DNA of 49,146 bases from Armatimonadetes bacterium CG06_land_8_20_14_3_00_66_21 (GCA_002779825.1 PEVN01000188.1:1-49146), one strand, 5' to 3'; counted from the first letter of the stretch, positions 9,435 to 19,600 are shown. Notes: generated by a model from the sequence alone, not told the origin. Translations and numbers: made by a program.

Positions 9435-11303
9435 ATGACACAGCCAGTCGGAAGACGGAGCGGCGTGACGGTGAGGATGGCACTCGCTGTGTTGGCGGTC
9501 GTGTGTGTCGGAGGGGCCGGGGCTGTGCCGCTGCCACAGCTAGGCGATGAGTTCTGGGTGCAGTGGCGTGCGTTCATTGGTGGCGACGACGTAGGCGTGC
9601 CCTCCGTCTGGACGGGGTTCAGCATCCAGAGCTACTTCGGCTACCCCCGCCTGCCGCTGCAGACGGCGGAACGAATGGCAGACAGGTTGCCGCGCGACTG
9701 GCAGGTCCAGTTGGCTGCGGCAGAGTGGATGGCGATGCCGCCGGAGGCGTTCGAGCAGAAGCCGGACGGCAGCTACTCGGAGCGGCCGCAGGTGATGCCC
9801 AAAGCAGCCGCGGTGAAGGCCCGCTACGAGCGGGCGCTCAGCCTCGCACCGGAGGACCAGGTGCCTTTGTGTCGCTACCTGATCTGGATCCTCCGCTCGC
9901 TTGACGTCCGTGAAGAAGACCCAAGGAGCGTTGCAGTTGGACCGGTGTCCGGAGACCCCAGGGCGGCGCGTTGGCCGGGTACGCTCTCCGACCTCGAGCG
10001 CCTCGTGCGCCGTGGTGCGGCCGTGGAGCCGGCGAACGCATTCTGCCCGTTCGTTCTGTCGCTGCTGCGTATTGGCCAAGGACGCAACACGGACGCGCTT
10101 GCCGCACTCGAACGGGCGGCCTCGGCACGCGAGTTCAACCTCCACGTGAAAGAGTCCACACAGGCGCATACTCGCCTTGGGCGACTGAGCGGACTGCCGC
10201 AGATGGAGGCCCAATGGGCGGCACGCACTCAGAGTGTGAACCTGGGATTCAAGACGTACGCTCTCTGTCGCAGCTTCGCAAGGATGGCGTGTTCCCTGGG
10301 CGACGGGGCGCGCCAAGCCGGTGACCACCAGACTGCCATTCGTTGGTACGTCGGCGCCTTCCGGCTGGCGACGCTGCTGGGCGAGACGGGCTGGGAGGAA
10401 TACGAGGTTCTGGTGGGCTTGGCCTGCGGGGCGATTGTCTCAGCCCGGTTCCCACTCACACCCGAAGAGACGGCTCGGTTCCAGGAGTTGCGCCGGGGCA
10501 ACCAGGCGTCGGCACGGAGAGCTTCCCGCTACCGCCGGGAAGCCATGGTCGCCAAGCTCACTCGCTACCTGACGGACCACGGCGCTGCCGAAGCCGGGAT
10601 GTTCGTCCGCGACGAACTGAGCCGGTTGGCAGCCGCGCTCGACAGCTTCCGTGAGTACGTGCGGCAGCCCGGTTACCAGGCTCCCATGCGGAACCTCGCA
10701 GTCGCGCGATTCGCGGCAAGCGTGGCCTTGGCCCAGTTCGTGCTCCTCGCGGCTCTTGGCGTCGTCGGCGCCCGGCGGCGGCAGGCGACCACGGCCGGTC
10801 AACCGTCCCGTTGGGTCTGCCTGACCGCGTGGCTGGTTTGCGTGGGGGGCGCTCCCCTCGCCTTCGTCGCCCTCGTGGACCGTATGTCGCCGCAGTGGTG
10901 GGTCGTCCGGATTGAGTCCACGGGTTCGCCGTACTACCGCAACCTCTCTCCGGTCGTAGCTCTTGGCTTCGTCATCGGCTCGGTGGCGCTCTACGCGCTG
11001 GTCGTCTTCGCCGCCCAGCACGCCCAGACCGTCCAGGCAATGCCGGCGACCAAGTCTCGCCCAGTGCGTGGGCGTCCGCTCCTGTTGGGCGCCGCATTGA
11101 GCGGCGCGCTGTGGGTGGCGTTCCTGTGTCACTCAACGATCCACCGGGCGGCTCTGGCCGATATCATCGACCGGAGAACCGTGGAGGGGTCTGCGCGGAG
11201 CCTGTGGGAGAGCGTCGAGAAGTCTGTGGAGGCAGCCGCTCCGGGGGACGCGAGTCCAGACGGCGCGCGGCAGACCCAACAAGGGAGGGCGCCTGCTTCA
11301 TGA
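9435..11303 (+). CDS. Large membrane protein with TPR-like periplasmic domain
   Basis: A 622-residue protein of unrecognised family. One N-terminal hydrophobic segment (about 15-35) is followed by a long helical domain resembling irregular TPRs (for example ALSLAPEDQVPLCRYLIWIL and NTDALAALERAASAREF). Four membrane segments then lie near 419-445, 459-480, 503-525 and 547-570. This suggests a membrane anchor with a large extracytoplasmic solenoid. The start is preceded by GGAGGGTGA. Its stop codon overlaps the start of the downstream H-X9-DG gene in an ATGA, which points to translational coupling and a shared process. Confidence 0.72.
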   Translation: MTQPVGRRSGVTVRMALAVLAVVCVGGAGAVPLPQLGDEFWVQWRAFIGGDDVGVPSVWTGFSIQSYFGYPRLPLQTAERMADRLPRDWQVQLAAAEWMAMPPEAFEQKPDGSYSERPQVMPKAAAVKARYERALSLAPEDQVPLCRYLIWILRSLDVREEDPRSVAVGPVSGDPRAARWPGTLSDLERLVRRGAAVEPANAFCPFVLSLLRIGQGRNTDALAALERAASAREFNLHVKESTQAHTRLGRLSGLPQMEAQWAARTQSVNLGFKTYALCRSFARMACSLGDGARQAGDHQTAIRWYVGAFRLATLLGETGWEEYEVLVGLACGAIVSARFPLTPEETARFQELRRGNQASARRASRYRREAMVAKLTRYLTDHGAAEAGMFVRDELSRLAAALDSFREYVRQPGYQAPMRNLAVARFAASVALAQFVLLAALGVVGARRRQATTAGQPSRWVCLTAWLVCVGGAPLAFVALVDRMSPQWWVVRIESTGSPYYRNLSPVVALGFVIGSVALYALVVFAAQHAQTVQAMPATKSRPVRGRPLLLGAALSGALWVAFLCHSTIHRAALADIIDRRTVEGSARSLWESVEKSVEAAAPGDASPDGARQTQQGRAPAS

Positions 11304-12118
11304 CCTTGCTCCTTCGGATCACCCGCACACTCGGGCTGTTGGCTGTGTTGCTGACGGCGGCTGCGGCCGTCGTGTGGTGGGGTTGGGGCCGAGCCGCGCA
11401 CGAGAGGGCGTGCGTAGCGTCCTGCCAGTCCAATCTCAAGCAGATTGCGCTGGCGGTCCAGATGTATGCCAGCGACAACGACGGGAGGCTCCCTCCCGCC
11501 GACCACTTCCTCGAACTGTCGGAGTTGGTCTGGCCGTACACGAAGAACCGGTCGGTCTTCTACTGCCCTTCGGGCTTTCGCGAAGGCCGCAACATATACG
11601 AATACGCCTGGAACCGCCACCTGTCGGGCAAGTCCGTCGCTTCGCTGGGATCGCTGGCCAAGGAGCCGATGCTGTTCGACCGCAAGCCGTGGCACGGAGG
11701 CAAGCGGAATGCGGTTCGCTTCCAGGGGGGGCCCTACCCAACCGACGAACCGGTGCCGATCCGGCAGTTGCCCGAGTCGGTGTTCAGGCGCTACACTGCT
11801 CCCGGCTATCGCGTCAGCCGGGAGCTGGAGAAGGCCTTCCGCTGGGGCAATCTGCGGGCTGCCGAGCGGCTCTACTGCGAAGCGCTCAAGGAGGCGGGAG
11901 ACAACCCGCGGGTGGCGCCCCGAGTCTACGAGGAGTTGATCATCGTTCAGTGCAAACTGGGGAAGCTCGGACCCGCTGAGATCACGTGGGAGAAGCTGAA
12001 GCGCCAGTACCCCGACGCCGGGCAAGTCGACACGGCGAAGGAAGTCCTCGACAACGCAAAGCGCGGTGTAGAGCCGGACATGTCTCGGTTCCGGAGGGCG
12101 GCCTGGGGGATGTGGTGA
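11300..12118 (+). CDS. H-X9-DG (DUF1559-like) membrane-anchored protein with helical tail, copy 1
   Basis: A 272-residue protein with an N-terminal membrane helix (about 8-28) followed by NLKQIALAVQMYASDNDG and RLPPADHF, the diagnostic N-terminal core of the pilin-like DUF1559/H-X9-DG superfamily. The hallmark motif is degenerate: a His in RKPWHGG is followed nine residues later by Gln-Gly instead of Asp-Gly. The N terminus lacks the usual GFTLIELLVV prepilin cleavage site. The last 100 residues form TPR-like helices (AAERLYCEALKEAGDNPRVA). The start overlaps the upstream stop as ATGA, with GGGAGGG ten bases before. A paralogue follows immediately. Confidence 0.8.
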   Translation: MTLLLRITRTLGLLAVLLTAAAAVVWWGWGRAAHERACVASCQSNLKQIALAVQMYASDNDGRLPPADHFLELSELVWPYTKNRSVFYCPSGFREGRNIYEYAWNRHLSGKSVASLGSLAKEPMLFDRKPWHGGKRNAVRFQGGPYPTDEPVPIRQLPESVFRRYTAPGYRVSRELEKAFRWGNLRAAERLYCEALKEAGDNPRVAPRVYEELIIVQCKLGKLGPAEITWEKLKRQYPDAGQVDTAKEVLDNAKRGVEPDMSRFRRAAWGMW

Positions 12119-12163
12119 CGGCCGGGTCATCCGGCCCAGCGGCGACTGCGGAGGTGGACTGAC

Positions 12164-12967
12164 ATGCTCGTCATCCGAATCATCCGGACGCTTGCTGCCG
12201 TGACTGTCCTCGTCGTGGTCGGCGCCACGCTCTACTTCGGGGTGTACAGGCCGAACGTGGAAGCTGCACGCGCCGAGGCGTGCCGCGCTAACCTTCGGCA
12301 GCTCTTTCTGTCCGTGCTCATGTATACGCAGGACTACGACGACGTGCTGCCTCCGGCGACCAGCTTCTTCGAGTTGGAAGACCAGATCCACCCCTACACG
12401 AAGAACTGGTCGCTGAGCTTCTGTCCGGTCGGGAATGGGGACGAGCCGCGGATGCCCTGTTACGGGTGGAACTACCGGCTGGCGGGAAAGTCCGTCGCTT
12501 TGCTGGGAGCGCTGGCCAAGGAGCCGATTCTGTTCGACCGCAAGCCGTGGCACCAGTGCAGGCGCAACGCGATCACGTTCGACGACCGGGCGTTCACCAC
12601 GACTGGCCCGGTCCCCATGCGCAAACTGTCCGACGAAGAGGTGCGGCAACACACGGAAGTGAGCTGGCGCCTCTGCAAGCGGCTGCACAGAGCCTGGCGG
12701 TGGCGCAACTGGCAGACAGCGGACCGGCTGTACGCCGAGGCGCTCGAAGAAGCTGGGGGCAACCCTCGCTGGGCTCCGTCGCTGTACCAGGAGCTGATTG
12801 CCGTCCAGTGCACGCTCGGGAAGCTCAGCGCCGCGGAGGCGACGTTCCGTCAGATGACCGAGAAGTACCCCGACGCTTCCTTCACGCCGAAGGCCGCGGC
12901 GCTGATTGAGAACGCCAAGCGCCGCATAGCACCGGATATGGAGAGCATCGGCTACGAGTGGTTGTAG
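12164..12967 (+). CDS. H-X9-DG (DUF1559-like) membrane-anchored protein with helical tail, copy 2
   Basis: A 267-residue tandem paralogue of the preceding gene with the same plan: membrane helix (5-26), then NLRQLFLSVLMYTQDYDD and VLPPATSFFELEDQ, a middle section with FDRKPWHQCRRNAITFDD, and a helical tail (ADRLYAEALEEAGGNPRWAP). The H-X9-DG motif reads His-x9-Asp-Asp. Both copies share GKSVA-LG-LAKEP and IENAKR/LDNAKR-like segments, so they arose by duplication after the TPR-like tail was acquired. GGAGGTG lies seven bases before the ATG. The function is unknown; pilin-like proteins without a cleavage motif may simply be membrane-anchored. Confidence 0.8.
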   Translation: MLVIRIIRTLAAVTVLVVVGATLYFGVYRPNVEAARAEACRANLRQLFLSVLMYTQDYDDVLPPATSFFELEDQIHPYTKNWSLSFCPVGNGDEPRMPCYGWNYRLAGKSVALLGALAKEPILFDRKPWHQCRRNAITFDDRAFTTTGPVPMRKLSDEEVRQHTEVSWRLCKRLHRAWRWRNWQTADRLYAEALEEAGGNPRWAPSLYQELIAVQCTLGKLSAAEATFRQMTEKYPDASFTPKAAALIENAKRRIAPDMESIGYEWL

Positions 12968-13031
12968 GGGAGCGGCTTGGTAGTCCCTGGCACGGAACCA
13001 ATGGGCGCAAGCAGAACAGGAGGATCAGACC

Positions 13032-14282
13032 ATGGTGAATGCACGTGCGGAGCTATTGATGATCGGCGTGGTGCTGGTGATCGCAGTTGTGACCACCGGT
13101 GCTCTCGTTCAGCGCCTGCGCGGCGAGCAGGTTCAGGCGGGAAGCGCCTTCACGAAGCGCGTTGGCGGTCTGCTGGGGCGGTGGGGCGAGGCGCTTGAGG
13201 TGGTGCGCGCGTGCCCGTGGCTCATTGCCGTGCCGCTCCTGATCGGGGGCATTGAGACCACCGCGCAATGGGTGTTGCTGCGTCATGTGTGGGGTGGTCA
13301 CCCGGGTGCCACCCACCGGACCGGGTCTTTCGGTGGCCTCTTCCGCGGCTTCCATCACTTCCGCCTTGATTCGGCGCTCCATCTATCACTGATGGCCGGC
13401 TCCATCCATTTGACCACAACTTGGACGAGCATTCTCGTGCTCATCGTCGCCGGCGGGGTCCTGCTGAGGCGCCGAACGAGCGCGTCGACTTGGACTGTGT
13501 GGACCGCACTGGTGATGGGTTCAGGCGTGCGGATCTGGCAGGCCATTGCGCGAGTGACCGCCCGCGGCAACCTGCCGGGCGCCCAGGCACTGGGGGTGGT
13601 CACGCTGCTGACGGATGTCGGCCTCGTTACGCTGACGGGAAGCGTCATCCTGCTGGCGCTACGACGCTCGGTCCGGCAAGAGCGGGTGACGTTGTCTGCG
13701 CTATCGGACGAGGTCATCAGGTTCTGGTCGGAGTGGTTCCTGCTCGCGCTCCTTATCGGGCTCCCCAGGATTCTCTTCGTCCTGATAGCGACCTACGCGA
13801 CCGCCTCCAGTGGCGGCGCAGCCGAGTCGTGGCTGCGGCCTGTTGTGCAGAGCGCGTGGGTGCGCTCCGGGACCCTGTGGCTCGGGGTGGTTCTGGCGCT
13901 GGGCTTTCGGTTTGCGCCCTACGCGTTGGCTGAAGGCGCGCGGTCTGCGGAAGAGGGGGCTCGCGAGAGCTTCCGGCTATGGCGGGAGCGCGGGCAGGAA
14001 GTGGTCGGGGTCCTTGCGCCCCTCTGGTGCCTGGGACTGCTCTGCTACATCTGCCTGTCACCCCTTGGCGGAGGTGCATCCCTTCCGCTCTCCTCCTTCG
14101 TCGGTCTAATGTCACAGGTCCTCAGATGGCTGGGGATCAGCGCGATGCAGGCCTTCCTTCTCTTCGCCGAGATCGTGTGCCTGCAATGGTACCGGTCCGT
14201 CGTGGCGGACGCTGGTTCTCAACAGGACTACGCGGCAGGGCCGCCCGCGCAGGAAGCCGCCGTCAGTGGCCCCTTAGCGTGA
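13032..14282 (+). CDS. Polytopic membrane protein of unknown function
   Basis: A 416-residue integral membrane protein, probably with eight or more segments. The first is about 7-26 (LLMIGVVLVIAVVTT), another near 62-80 (WLIAVPLLIGGIETTAQWV), and the last ones near 330-385 (VVGVLAPLWCLGLLCYICLS). Arg-rich cytoplasmic loops separate them. The layout loosely resembles glycerophosphodiester-phosphodiesterase-type or DUF975-like membrane domains, but I cannot name a family. The start is preceded by AGGAGGATCAG at good spacing. It is the last gene of the 6275-14282 run and converges on the toxin-antitoxin pair encoded on the other strand. Confidence 0.7.
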   Translation: MVNARAELLMIGVVLVIAVVTTGALVQRLRGEQVQAGSAFTKRVGGLLGRWGEALEVVRACPWLIAVPLLIGGIETTAQWVLLRHVWGGHPGATHRTGSFGGLFRGFHHFRLDSALHLSLMAGSIHLTTTWTSILVLIVAGGVLLRRRTSASTWTVWTALVMGSGVRIWQAIARVTARGNLPGAQALGVVTLLTDVGLVTLTGSVILLALRRSVRQERVTLSALSDEVIRFWSEWFLLALLIGLPRILFVLIATYATASSGGAAESWLRPVVQSAWVRSGTLWLGVVLALGFRFAPYALAEGARSAEEGARESFRLWRERGQEVVGVLAPLWCLGLLCYICLSPLGGGASLPLSSFVGLMSQVLRWLGISAMQAFLLFAEIVCLQWYRSVVADAGSQQDYAAGPPAQEAAVSGPLA

Positions 14283-14354
14283 GTTCCACGCTCTGTTGGG
14301 CAGGTTCTCTCGACACGCCGTTGCGCCGAACCCCGGTAGCCCGTTGCCGCTCCC

Positions 14355-14843
14355 TCAGCCTGGCTCGTCTGCCAACGTAAGGACCCGTTGGCGAATGTCG
14401 GCGGAGACCCACATGCCGGCTGCTTGGAGTCGGTCAACCAGCGGTCCGACGCTGGGGGTCAGTCCGCGGTCCTTCGCCTCCAGCAAGACGCGCAACGTGC
14501 CCCACACTGGAAGGCCGGCTGCGTGAGCGAGGCGACGAGCCAACGCATCATCGAGCAACAGAACTCGAGCCGGGTTCTCCAGCCCGAGAGCCATCGCGTG
14601 GAGTTCACCGGGGCCGAGGTCGAGGGCGAGCCACTCAGACGGCACGGAGACCGGCTGCACGATCTCCGCCCAGGGGAAGTCGGTGACCGCCGGGACATCG
14701 TACCCACGCTTCTGACCTTTACGAAGCTCGGACACTACTGCCTTCGGCACCCAGACGCTGTCGAATAGCTCAGGCACCCACTCGAGGCACCCGAGACGGT
14801 ACAGGTACAGCAGCGGAGAGGTGTTGCAGATGGCTTCACGCAC
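14355..14843 (-). CDS. DUF3368 PIN-like toxin of a UPF0175-linked toxin-antitoxin pair
   Basis: A 162-residue protein that starts with GTG at 14843 and overlaps the end of the upstream antitoxin gene by eight bases. The opening AICNTSPLLYLYRLG, the VPKAVVSELRKG segment, the acidic LGPGELHAMALGLE, the LLLDDALARRLA element and the closing VWGTLRVLLEAKDRGL match DUF3368, a PIN-domain relative normally encoded next to UPF0175. PIN toxins cut RNA using a cluster of acidic residues; Asp/Glu at the expected places are present, so it may be active. The longer upstream reading frame only reads through the antitoxin gene and has no ribosome-binding site. Confidence 0.82.
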   Translation of the reverse strand: MREAICNTSPLLYLYRLGCLEWVPELFDSVWVPKAVVSELRKGQKRGYDVPAVTDFPWAEIVQPVSVPSEWLALDLGPGELHAMALGLENPARVLLLDDALARRLAHAAGLPVWGTLRVLLEAKDRGLTPSVGPLVDRLQAAGMWVSADIRQRVLTLADEPG

Positions 14844-15087
14844 CGTGTTGCTCCAGCTCACGCAGCTCGGCCGCAAAGGGGAACACCTGGTAGCGGCCAA
14901 GCTCCATGAGGAACTGCACCCGCGGCACGCCGGCGAGGTCCGCGGCACGCCCCGAAGAGAGGCGACCCAGTTCGTACAGCTTGACGGCGGCGAGGTACCG
15001 CAGCTCGCGGGCGAAGGACCGTTCGTCGGTCTTCTCTGCGAGGAACACCTGTTCCGGAACGTCGATGGTCACTTGGCGAGTTGCCAT
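14836..15087 (-). CDS. UPF0175 family antitoxin-like protein
   Basis: An 83-residue protein beginning TRQVTIDVPEQVF and continuing RYLAAVKLYELGRLSSGRAA and DLAGVPRVQFLMELGRYQV. This is the standard UPF0175 sequence, with a C-terminal helix-turn-helix-like segment that usually serves for DNA binding and autoregulation. The ATG at 15087 has GGAGGA about five bases upstream. The eight-base overlap with the DUF3368 gene makes the two a translationally coupled module. The role as antitoxin is inferred from the partner; it was not deduced from the protein alone. Confidence 0.85.
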   Translation of the reverse strand: MATRQVTIDVPEQVFLAEKTDERSFARELRYLAAVKLYELGRLSSGRAADLAGVPRVQFLMELGRYQVFPFAAELRELEQHGA

Positions 15088-15127
15088 GAGGATCCTCCGG
15101 GGCGCGATGCCGATACCCCCGTTCCCG

Positions 15128-15156
15128 ATTGTACCTCGCGCAACGGCGATTGCCGT
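15128..15156 (-). promoter_or_regulatory. Candidate promoter/operator of the UPF0175-DUF3368 pair
   Basis: On the minus strand a good -10 (TACAAT, 15133-15128) lies about 40 bp before the antitoxin start. A small palindrome, ACGGC-n4-GCCGT (15143-15156), overlaps the position of the -35 box, which itself is poor. This is a plausible autoregulated promoter, but it rests on one hexamer and one short palindrome. Confidence 0.35.
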
Positions 15157-15323
15157 GGCCCACCTGAGAGCAACGGTCGAGTCTCGGTGAGTTGAGTGAA
15201 CCTCCGCCCGGGCGTCGCGTTGCGGTCGGGACCGCACTTGCGCTTGGCTGTGCGCTCGCATATGCCGCGATCTCCCCGATCCCAAACCGACCCGGTGTTC
15301 CTCCTAATGCGCGCCAACCAACC

Positions 15324-16511
15324 TCACCTCGTCGCCCCCTCAATCAACGCCTGCAGCGCCGGCTCGTACAGCTTCGCTCTCAGCTCCTCCGCTTGGCGCG
15401 ACAGCAGGACGAATCGGCGGGCTGCGCCGGGGTCGGCGTCCTGGTGCGTGGCGGCCTGCTTGAGCGCTTCATCCGCCTGGGCGGCGAGGGCGGTCCATTG
15501 GGGCTGGTACTGCGTCCGCGCGGCCTCGGTCAGGGACAGGAGCTCCTCCACGTCGCGCTTGTTCTTCTCCCAGCGCGCGAGGTCCAGCGGCACCGACCAG
15601 TCCACCGCGCGCAGGCGCTTCAGGCGGTCGGGCGCTTGCTGGCGGAAGGAAGCGACGGCTTTGTCGTAGGGCGTGTCCCAGAAGTAGCCCATGGCGAAGC
15701 GCACCGACTGGGTTGGATTGGGCTGCAGCCGGACGGCGATGGGGTAGACGCCGCTGGCGTCGGCGGTCTTGATCTCGTCGGGGTCCATCACCAGGAGAGC
15801 GCCGCCCTCCTCCTGGGCGAGGCGGTTGTGCAGGACAAGGCCCCACTCGTCGGCAGGATTGCGCGCAGCCGGTTTGTCGGTGCTCTGCACGGCGCGGGTC
15901 AACGAAGTGACCCAGCGTTGGCGCTCGGGCGGGCCGGTTGTCACGGTGGGATAGGAGTGCAGGGCAACCTGCGTGATCGTAGCGGCCGGGTCGCCTTCGA
16001 TGGTCACGCGGACGTGCATCCAGTTGGGGTCGTCTGGCGTCTTGACGAATCGCACCACCAGCTCGCCGTGGGTCCTGCCGGCTGACGGAGGCAGCGGCCA
16101 TACCATGTCTGCCACGGCGCGCCGGCCTTGCTGGAGGACGTAGATACCCCGCTGCAAGGTCGCCCGGTTGGCGACGAAGGGCGGGTCGCCCGGCCGGGTG
16201 ACGGTGACGTCGAGGAAGTATTCCAGGTCCCAGTTCCACGTGTACCGCGGGAACTCGCAGCCCAGGATGTAGTCGGCGTAGCGCTGCACCACTGGTTTGT
16301 CGCCGGCACTCGGATCGACCAACTGCTGGTAGCGGAAGGCGACGGGCCCCAGCAGCAGGCTGCGCTTCACCATCTGCAGTCCCTGACGGTTCGGCTCGTC
16401 GGGGACGGAGACGCGCTCTTCCTTCGTGGTCGCGGTGAGTTGGTCCTGGGCGTGCGCCAAGGTTAGAACGCACCAGAGCGCGACCGTGGTTGCGATTGCA
16501 TGACGCCACAT
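15324..16511 (-). CDS. Secreted protein of unknown function in the glycan cluster
   Basis: A 395-residue exported protein. The ATG at 16511 is chosen because residues 1-21 (ending TLAHA) form a signal peptide; the open frame extends far upstream only as a shadow of the neighbouring gene. The body is strand-rich (EFPRYTWNWDLEYFLDVTVT, GELVVRFVKTPDDPNWMHVR), and the last 90 residues are charged helices that could be coiled coil. I do not recognise a family or catalytic motif. It lies 80 bp downstream of the GH42-like gene on the same strand, so it probably belongs to the same transcription unit and may process or bind the same substrate. Confidence 0.7.
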   Translation of the reverse strand: MWRHAIATTVALWCVLTLAHAQDQLTATTKEERVSVPDEPNRQGLQMVKRSLLLGPVAFRYQQLVDPSAGDKPVVQRYADYILGCEFPRYTWNWDLEYFLDVTVTRPGDPPFVANRATLQRGIYVLQQGRRAVADMVWPLPPSAGRTHGELVVRFVKTPDDPNWMHVRVTIEGDPAATITQVALHSYPTVTTGPPERQRWVTSLTRAVQSTDKPAARNPADEWGLVLHNRLAQEEGGALLVMDPDEIKTADASGVYPIAVRLQPNPTQSVRFAMGYFWDTPYDKAVASFRQQAPDRLKRLRAVDWSVPLDLARWEKNKRDVEELLSLTEAARTQYQPQWTALAAQADEALKQAATHQDADPGAARRFVLLSRQAEELRAKLYEPALQALIEGATR

Positions 16512-16577
16512 GGTTGGTTCACCTGCTCCGCGTGTTGCTGCCAATTTCTCCGCCCAAAGGACCTGTTGGTAAGAAGA

Positions 16578-16600
16578 TGGACTCTGTGGACTCAGTGGAC
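16578..16600. repeat. Short 9-bp tandem repeat (TGGACTCTG type)
   Basis: Two and a half units of a 9-bp repeat (TGGACTCTG, TGGACTCAG, TGGAC) cover the 3' end of the GH42-like gene and supply its stop codon. The period is the same as in the array at 31654-31700, but the unit differs. Confidence 0.6.
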
Positions 16601-19600
16601 GGTTACTTTGGCGCTGACCGAAAGGCCGGTCGCCACGTCGGTGACCTTCACCGTCCAGGCGCCGGGCAGGTCGTTGAACGCCCAGGTGAGGTCGGCGGTG
16701 GCTGTGGGCTTGTCGAGCACCACGTACTGGCGGCACGGCGTCGCCTCCGTTCCGTCCGGGCGTAGGACCTGCAGGCGGAGGATCCGACCGGCGGGCGGGG
16801 CGCCGGCTTTGGGCAAGCCGAGTTGGATCGTGGTCCGCTGTCCGCGCGCCACGGACTTGGGGCACGCGATGGTTGGCGGCGACGCCGGCTGCGGGAGCAG
16901 GGCGAACACGCGGTTGTCCGGCGTCCCGCGCGGCAGGCTCACGCTGTCCAGCTTCCCCAAGAGCTTGCCAGCGCGGGTGTCGTAGACGTATGCCGACGCG
17001 GCCAACTTGAGCGCCGTGTCGCGCGCGGTCTCGGCTTCGCGGGCCACGCCGATGAGGGTCAGACCGTCGTTGACGAACCGCCGGCAAAGGTAGCCGCGGC
17101 TGTCGGTCAGCCACGACTCCGGGTGGAAGTCGACCGCCCCGAGCAGGTCGCGCAAGAAGCGGGCGCCATCGGGGTGCTCGGGGTTGGGGAACGGGAAGTT
17201 CAGGAAAATCACCTTGCCCTTGCCCTGCGAGCGGGTCAGGAACACGGGCACGCCGTCCACCTTCACCTGGCTGTCGGCAACGACGGACGCGTCGGTGCGG
17301 AAGGGGAACTCGTTGAGCGTCAGCTTCGCCTTGCCGAGCGCGAACGACAGATTGGTGGTTTGGGACTTGGCGCTGGGAGCGCCTTCGCGGCGGATGCCCA
17401 GGACATCATCCAGTTGCCCGTGCCATTCCCTTGGGTCGCCCGAAGCCGACTTCCAGAGCGGCCGGCACACCCCGTTCATGCTGCCGGTCCCCACGTCGGC
17501 GATCAGGATGCCGCCGCCGTCCACGAAGCTGGTGATCTGCTTGACCTCCGCCTCCGAGAGCGCCTGCGAGCACGCCAGGAACAGGGCCCGGTGGCGGTCC
17601 TTCTCCAGCGCCCCGCCCTCCACCGTGCTCGTGGTCACGTAGCGGTAGCCAAACCCGTTGCGGTCCAGCAGACCCAGCAGGTTGCCCTGCGACGACACCG
17701 GGCTGCCCACGGTGGCGAACATGGTTGCGGCATGCTCGCTAGCCTGGGACCAGTGAACGGCAAGGCCGTCGTCGGCCACCTGGCTGGCCGCGAGGAGCTG
17801 ACCGATGCCGCCGTAGATCTCGCGCAGGTCGGGGAGCGTCTTGCGGAAGTAGTCGGCGTAGCTCAACTCGGTGGCGAACAGCCCTTCGGAGCCGGTTGCG
17901 GCGAAGAACAGGCTGGTGTTGACGCTGCCGCTGAGGAGCTGGCGCCACAGGATCCCGGCGCCGGCGCGCGCGCCGTGGGAGCCGACGTAGCCGCCCCACC
18001 AGTTCCCGCGCACGAGCTGGGGCGTGCACAGCGACCGCAGCAGCTCGTTGCCGCGCTTGTCGGCATACGGGCCCCAGATCTCCAGCCCGGCAATCGTCTG
18101 CTCCAAGTCGCCCGGCACCGATCCCTCGGCGCCTACCCAGGCGTGCGCGTCCTGCTGTTTGATGACATCCCGCAGGAAGTGGTGGTAGTCGGCATACTCC
18201 TGCTCGTTGAACGCCATGTGCTCATGAACCAGCGGCCACAGTCGCTGCTTGAGCGCGTCGTCGCTGGGCACGAGCTGGATGTCGTCGAAGCTTGTGTACT
18301 GGCTCCCCCACAGGTCGTTCAGTGCCTTGATGTCCCCGTACTGCTTGCGGAGTCGCTCGCGGAAGCTTTGAACGCCGATCGGCGAGAACCCGGACTTATG
18401 GCCGAAGTAGTTCTCGTCGCCAAGGGAGTAGAGGCTGGGGCCGTACGCAATGACGTTCTTGATTCGGTCCGTGACCGCCGCTGCGGCCTTTTGCTGCAGC
18501 TCGGGGTTGTGGAAGCACCCGTCGGCAACATCTTTGATCCACATGTCGTGGCGCCAGCCCTTCTCGTCGACGTCGCCCCCGATGCGGTACGCGTAGCAGA
18601 CCAACGGCAGGTCGCAGAGCGCCATCAGGCGTTCGGTGCTCCCGCTGGCGGTGGGATGGCTGAGGTGGTCGGTGAAGCCGGCGGCGCGGAGTTGGCGGAG
18701 ACCGAGGTGCGTCAGGCCGCTGTCGCCGCCGAGGCCCCAGATCACTGAGCGAAACAGGTTGCTTTGTCGACGCGGGACGAAGACGAAGCTGTCGTGGGCG
18801 TCAAGGACCTCGTCGCCGACACGTAGCTCGCCGTGCACCCGCGTGGCGATGGTCGTGGAGCCCGACAGGTCAAGCGTTAGCGGCTTGCCTGCCGTCGCGT
18901 CCGGCGCAATTGCCAGGTCGCGGCGGGCGTAGCAACGATCATTGCTGTCCGTCAGTGTGACAACCAGATGCGTCTTGGCCGGAGCCGGTGCCGACAGCGC
19001 GGCCGTCAGCGCTACGGGCTCCCCTTTCTCCGCAAACTCGCGCACTGTGCCGAACGCGGCAAGTGTGAGCGGATTCGTCACTCGGAAGAAGACGGATCCC
19101 CACTGCTCCGTCGCCGCCTGGCTCCGGACGATCAGGTCCACGAAGTGCTCCCCCGCTTTCACCCGCGGGAGGTCAACTGAGAGGGTGCCCTCACCGGCTG
19201 CGAGCTTGAGGGGCGTCTCCTTCCGCGATTCGACAACATCGGTGTGGTCGCGGACGAGGATCTCGAGCTTGCCGATAAGTCCCGTCGACCGGTCGCACTG
19301 GAGGCGCACCCCAAGCTTCGTCGGCAAGGCGTCACGGGCATACGTCTGCGCTTCCGCCGGCAGGTCTGTGAAGAAGACGGTCGGCTTGTGCTCCGCCATC
19401 GTCCACAGGAGGGTCTTGTACACCAACGACAGCAGGTACTCGTAGTCCGTCTGCCAGTTGAGCGAGTAGGTCTCCGCCGGTGTCAGCCCTTGCCCGCCGT
19501 AATAGGTGCTGCTCCCCTGTCCATAGTTGAGCACCGCAATGCGCCCGCGCCCGAACGCGAACGTCTCGACCAGCTTGCCGGGGAAGTCGCTCTCCTGTTG

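Noticed and set aside
16512..17114. N-terminal extension of the unknown secreted protein encoded at 15324-16511
   Set aside because: The extension is a frame-shifted shadow of the GH42-like gene; the signal peptide begins at 16511.
16823..18748. 641-codon plus-strand frame opposite the GH42-like gene
   Set aside because: Composition and lack of motifs mark it as an antisense shadow of the convincing minus-strand enzyme.
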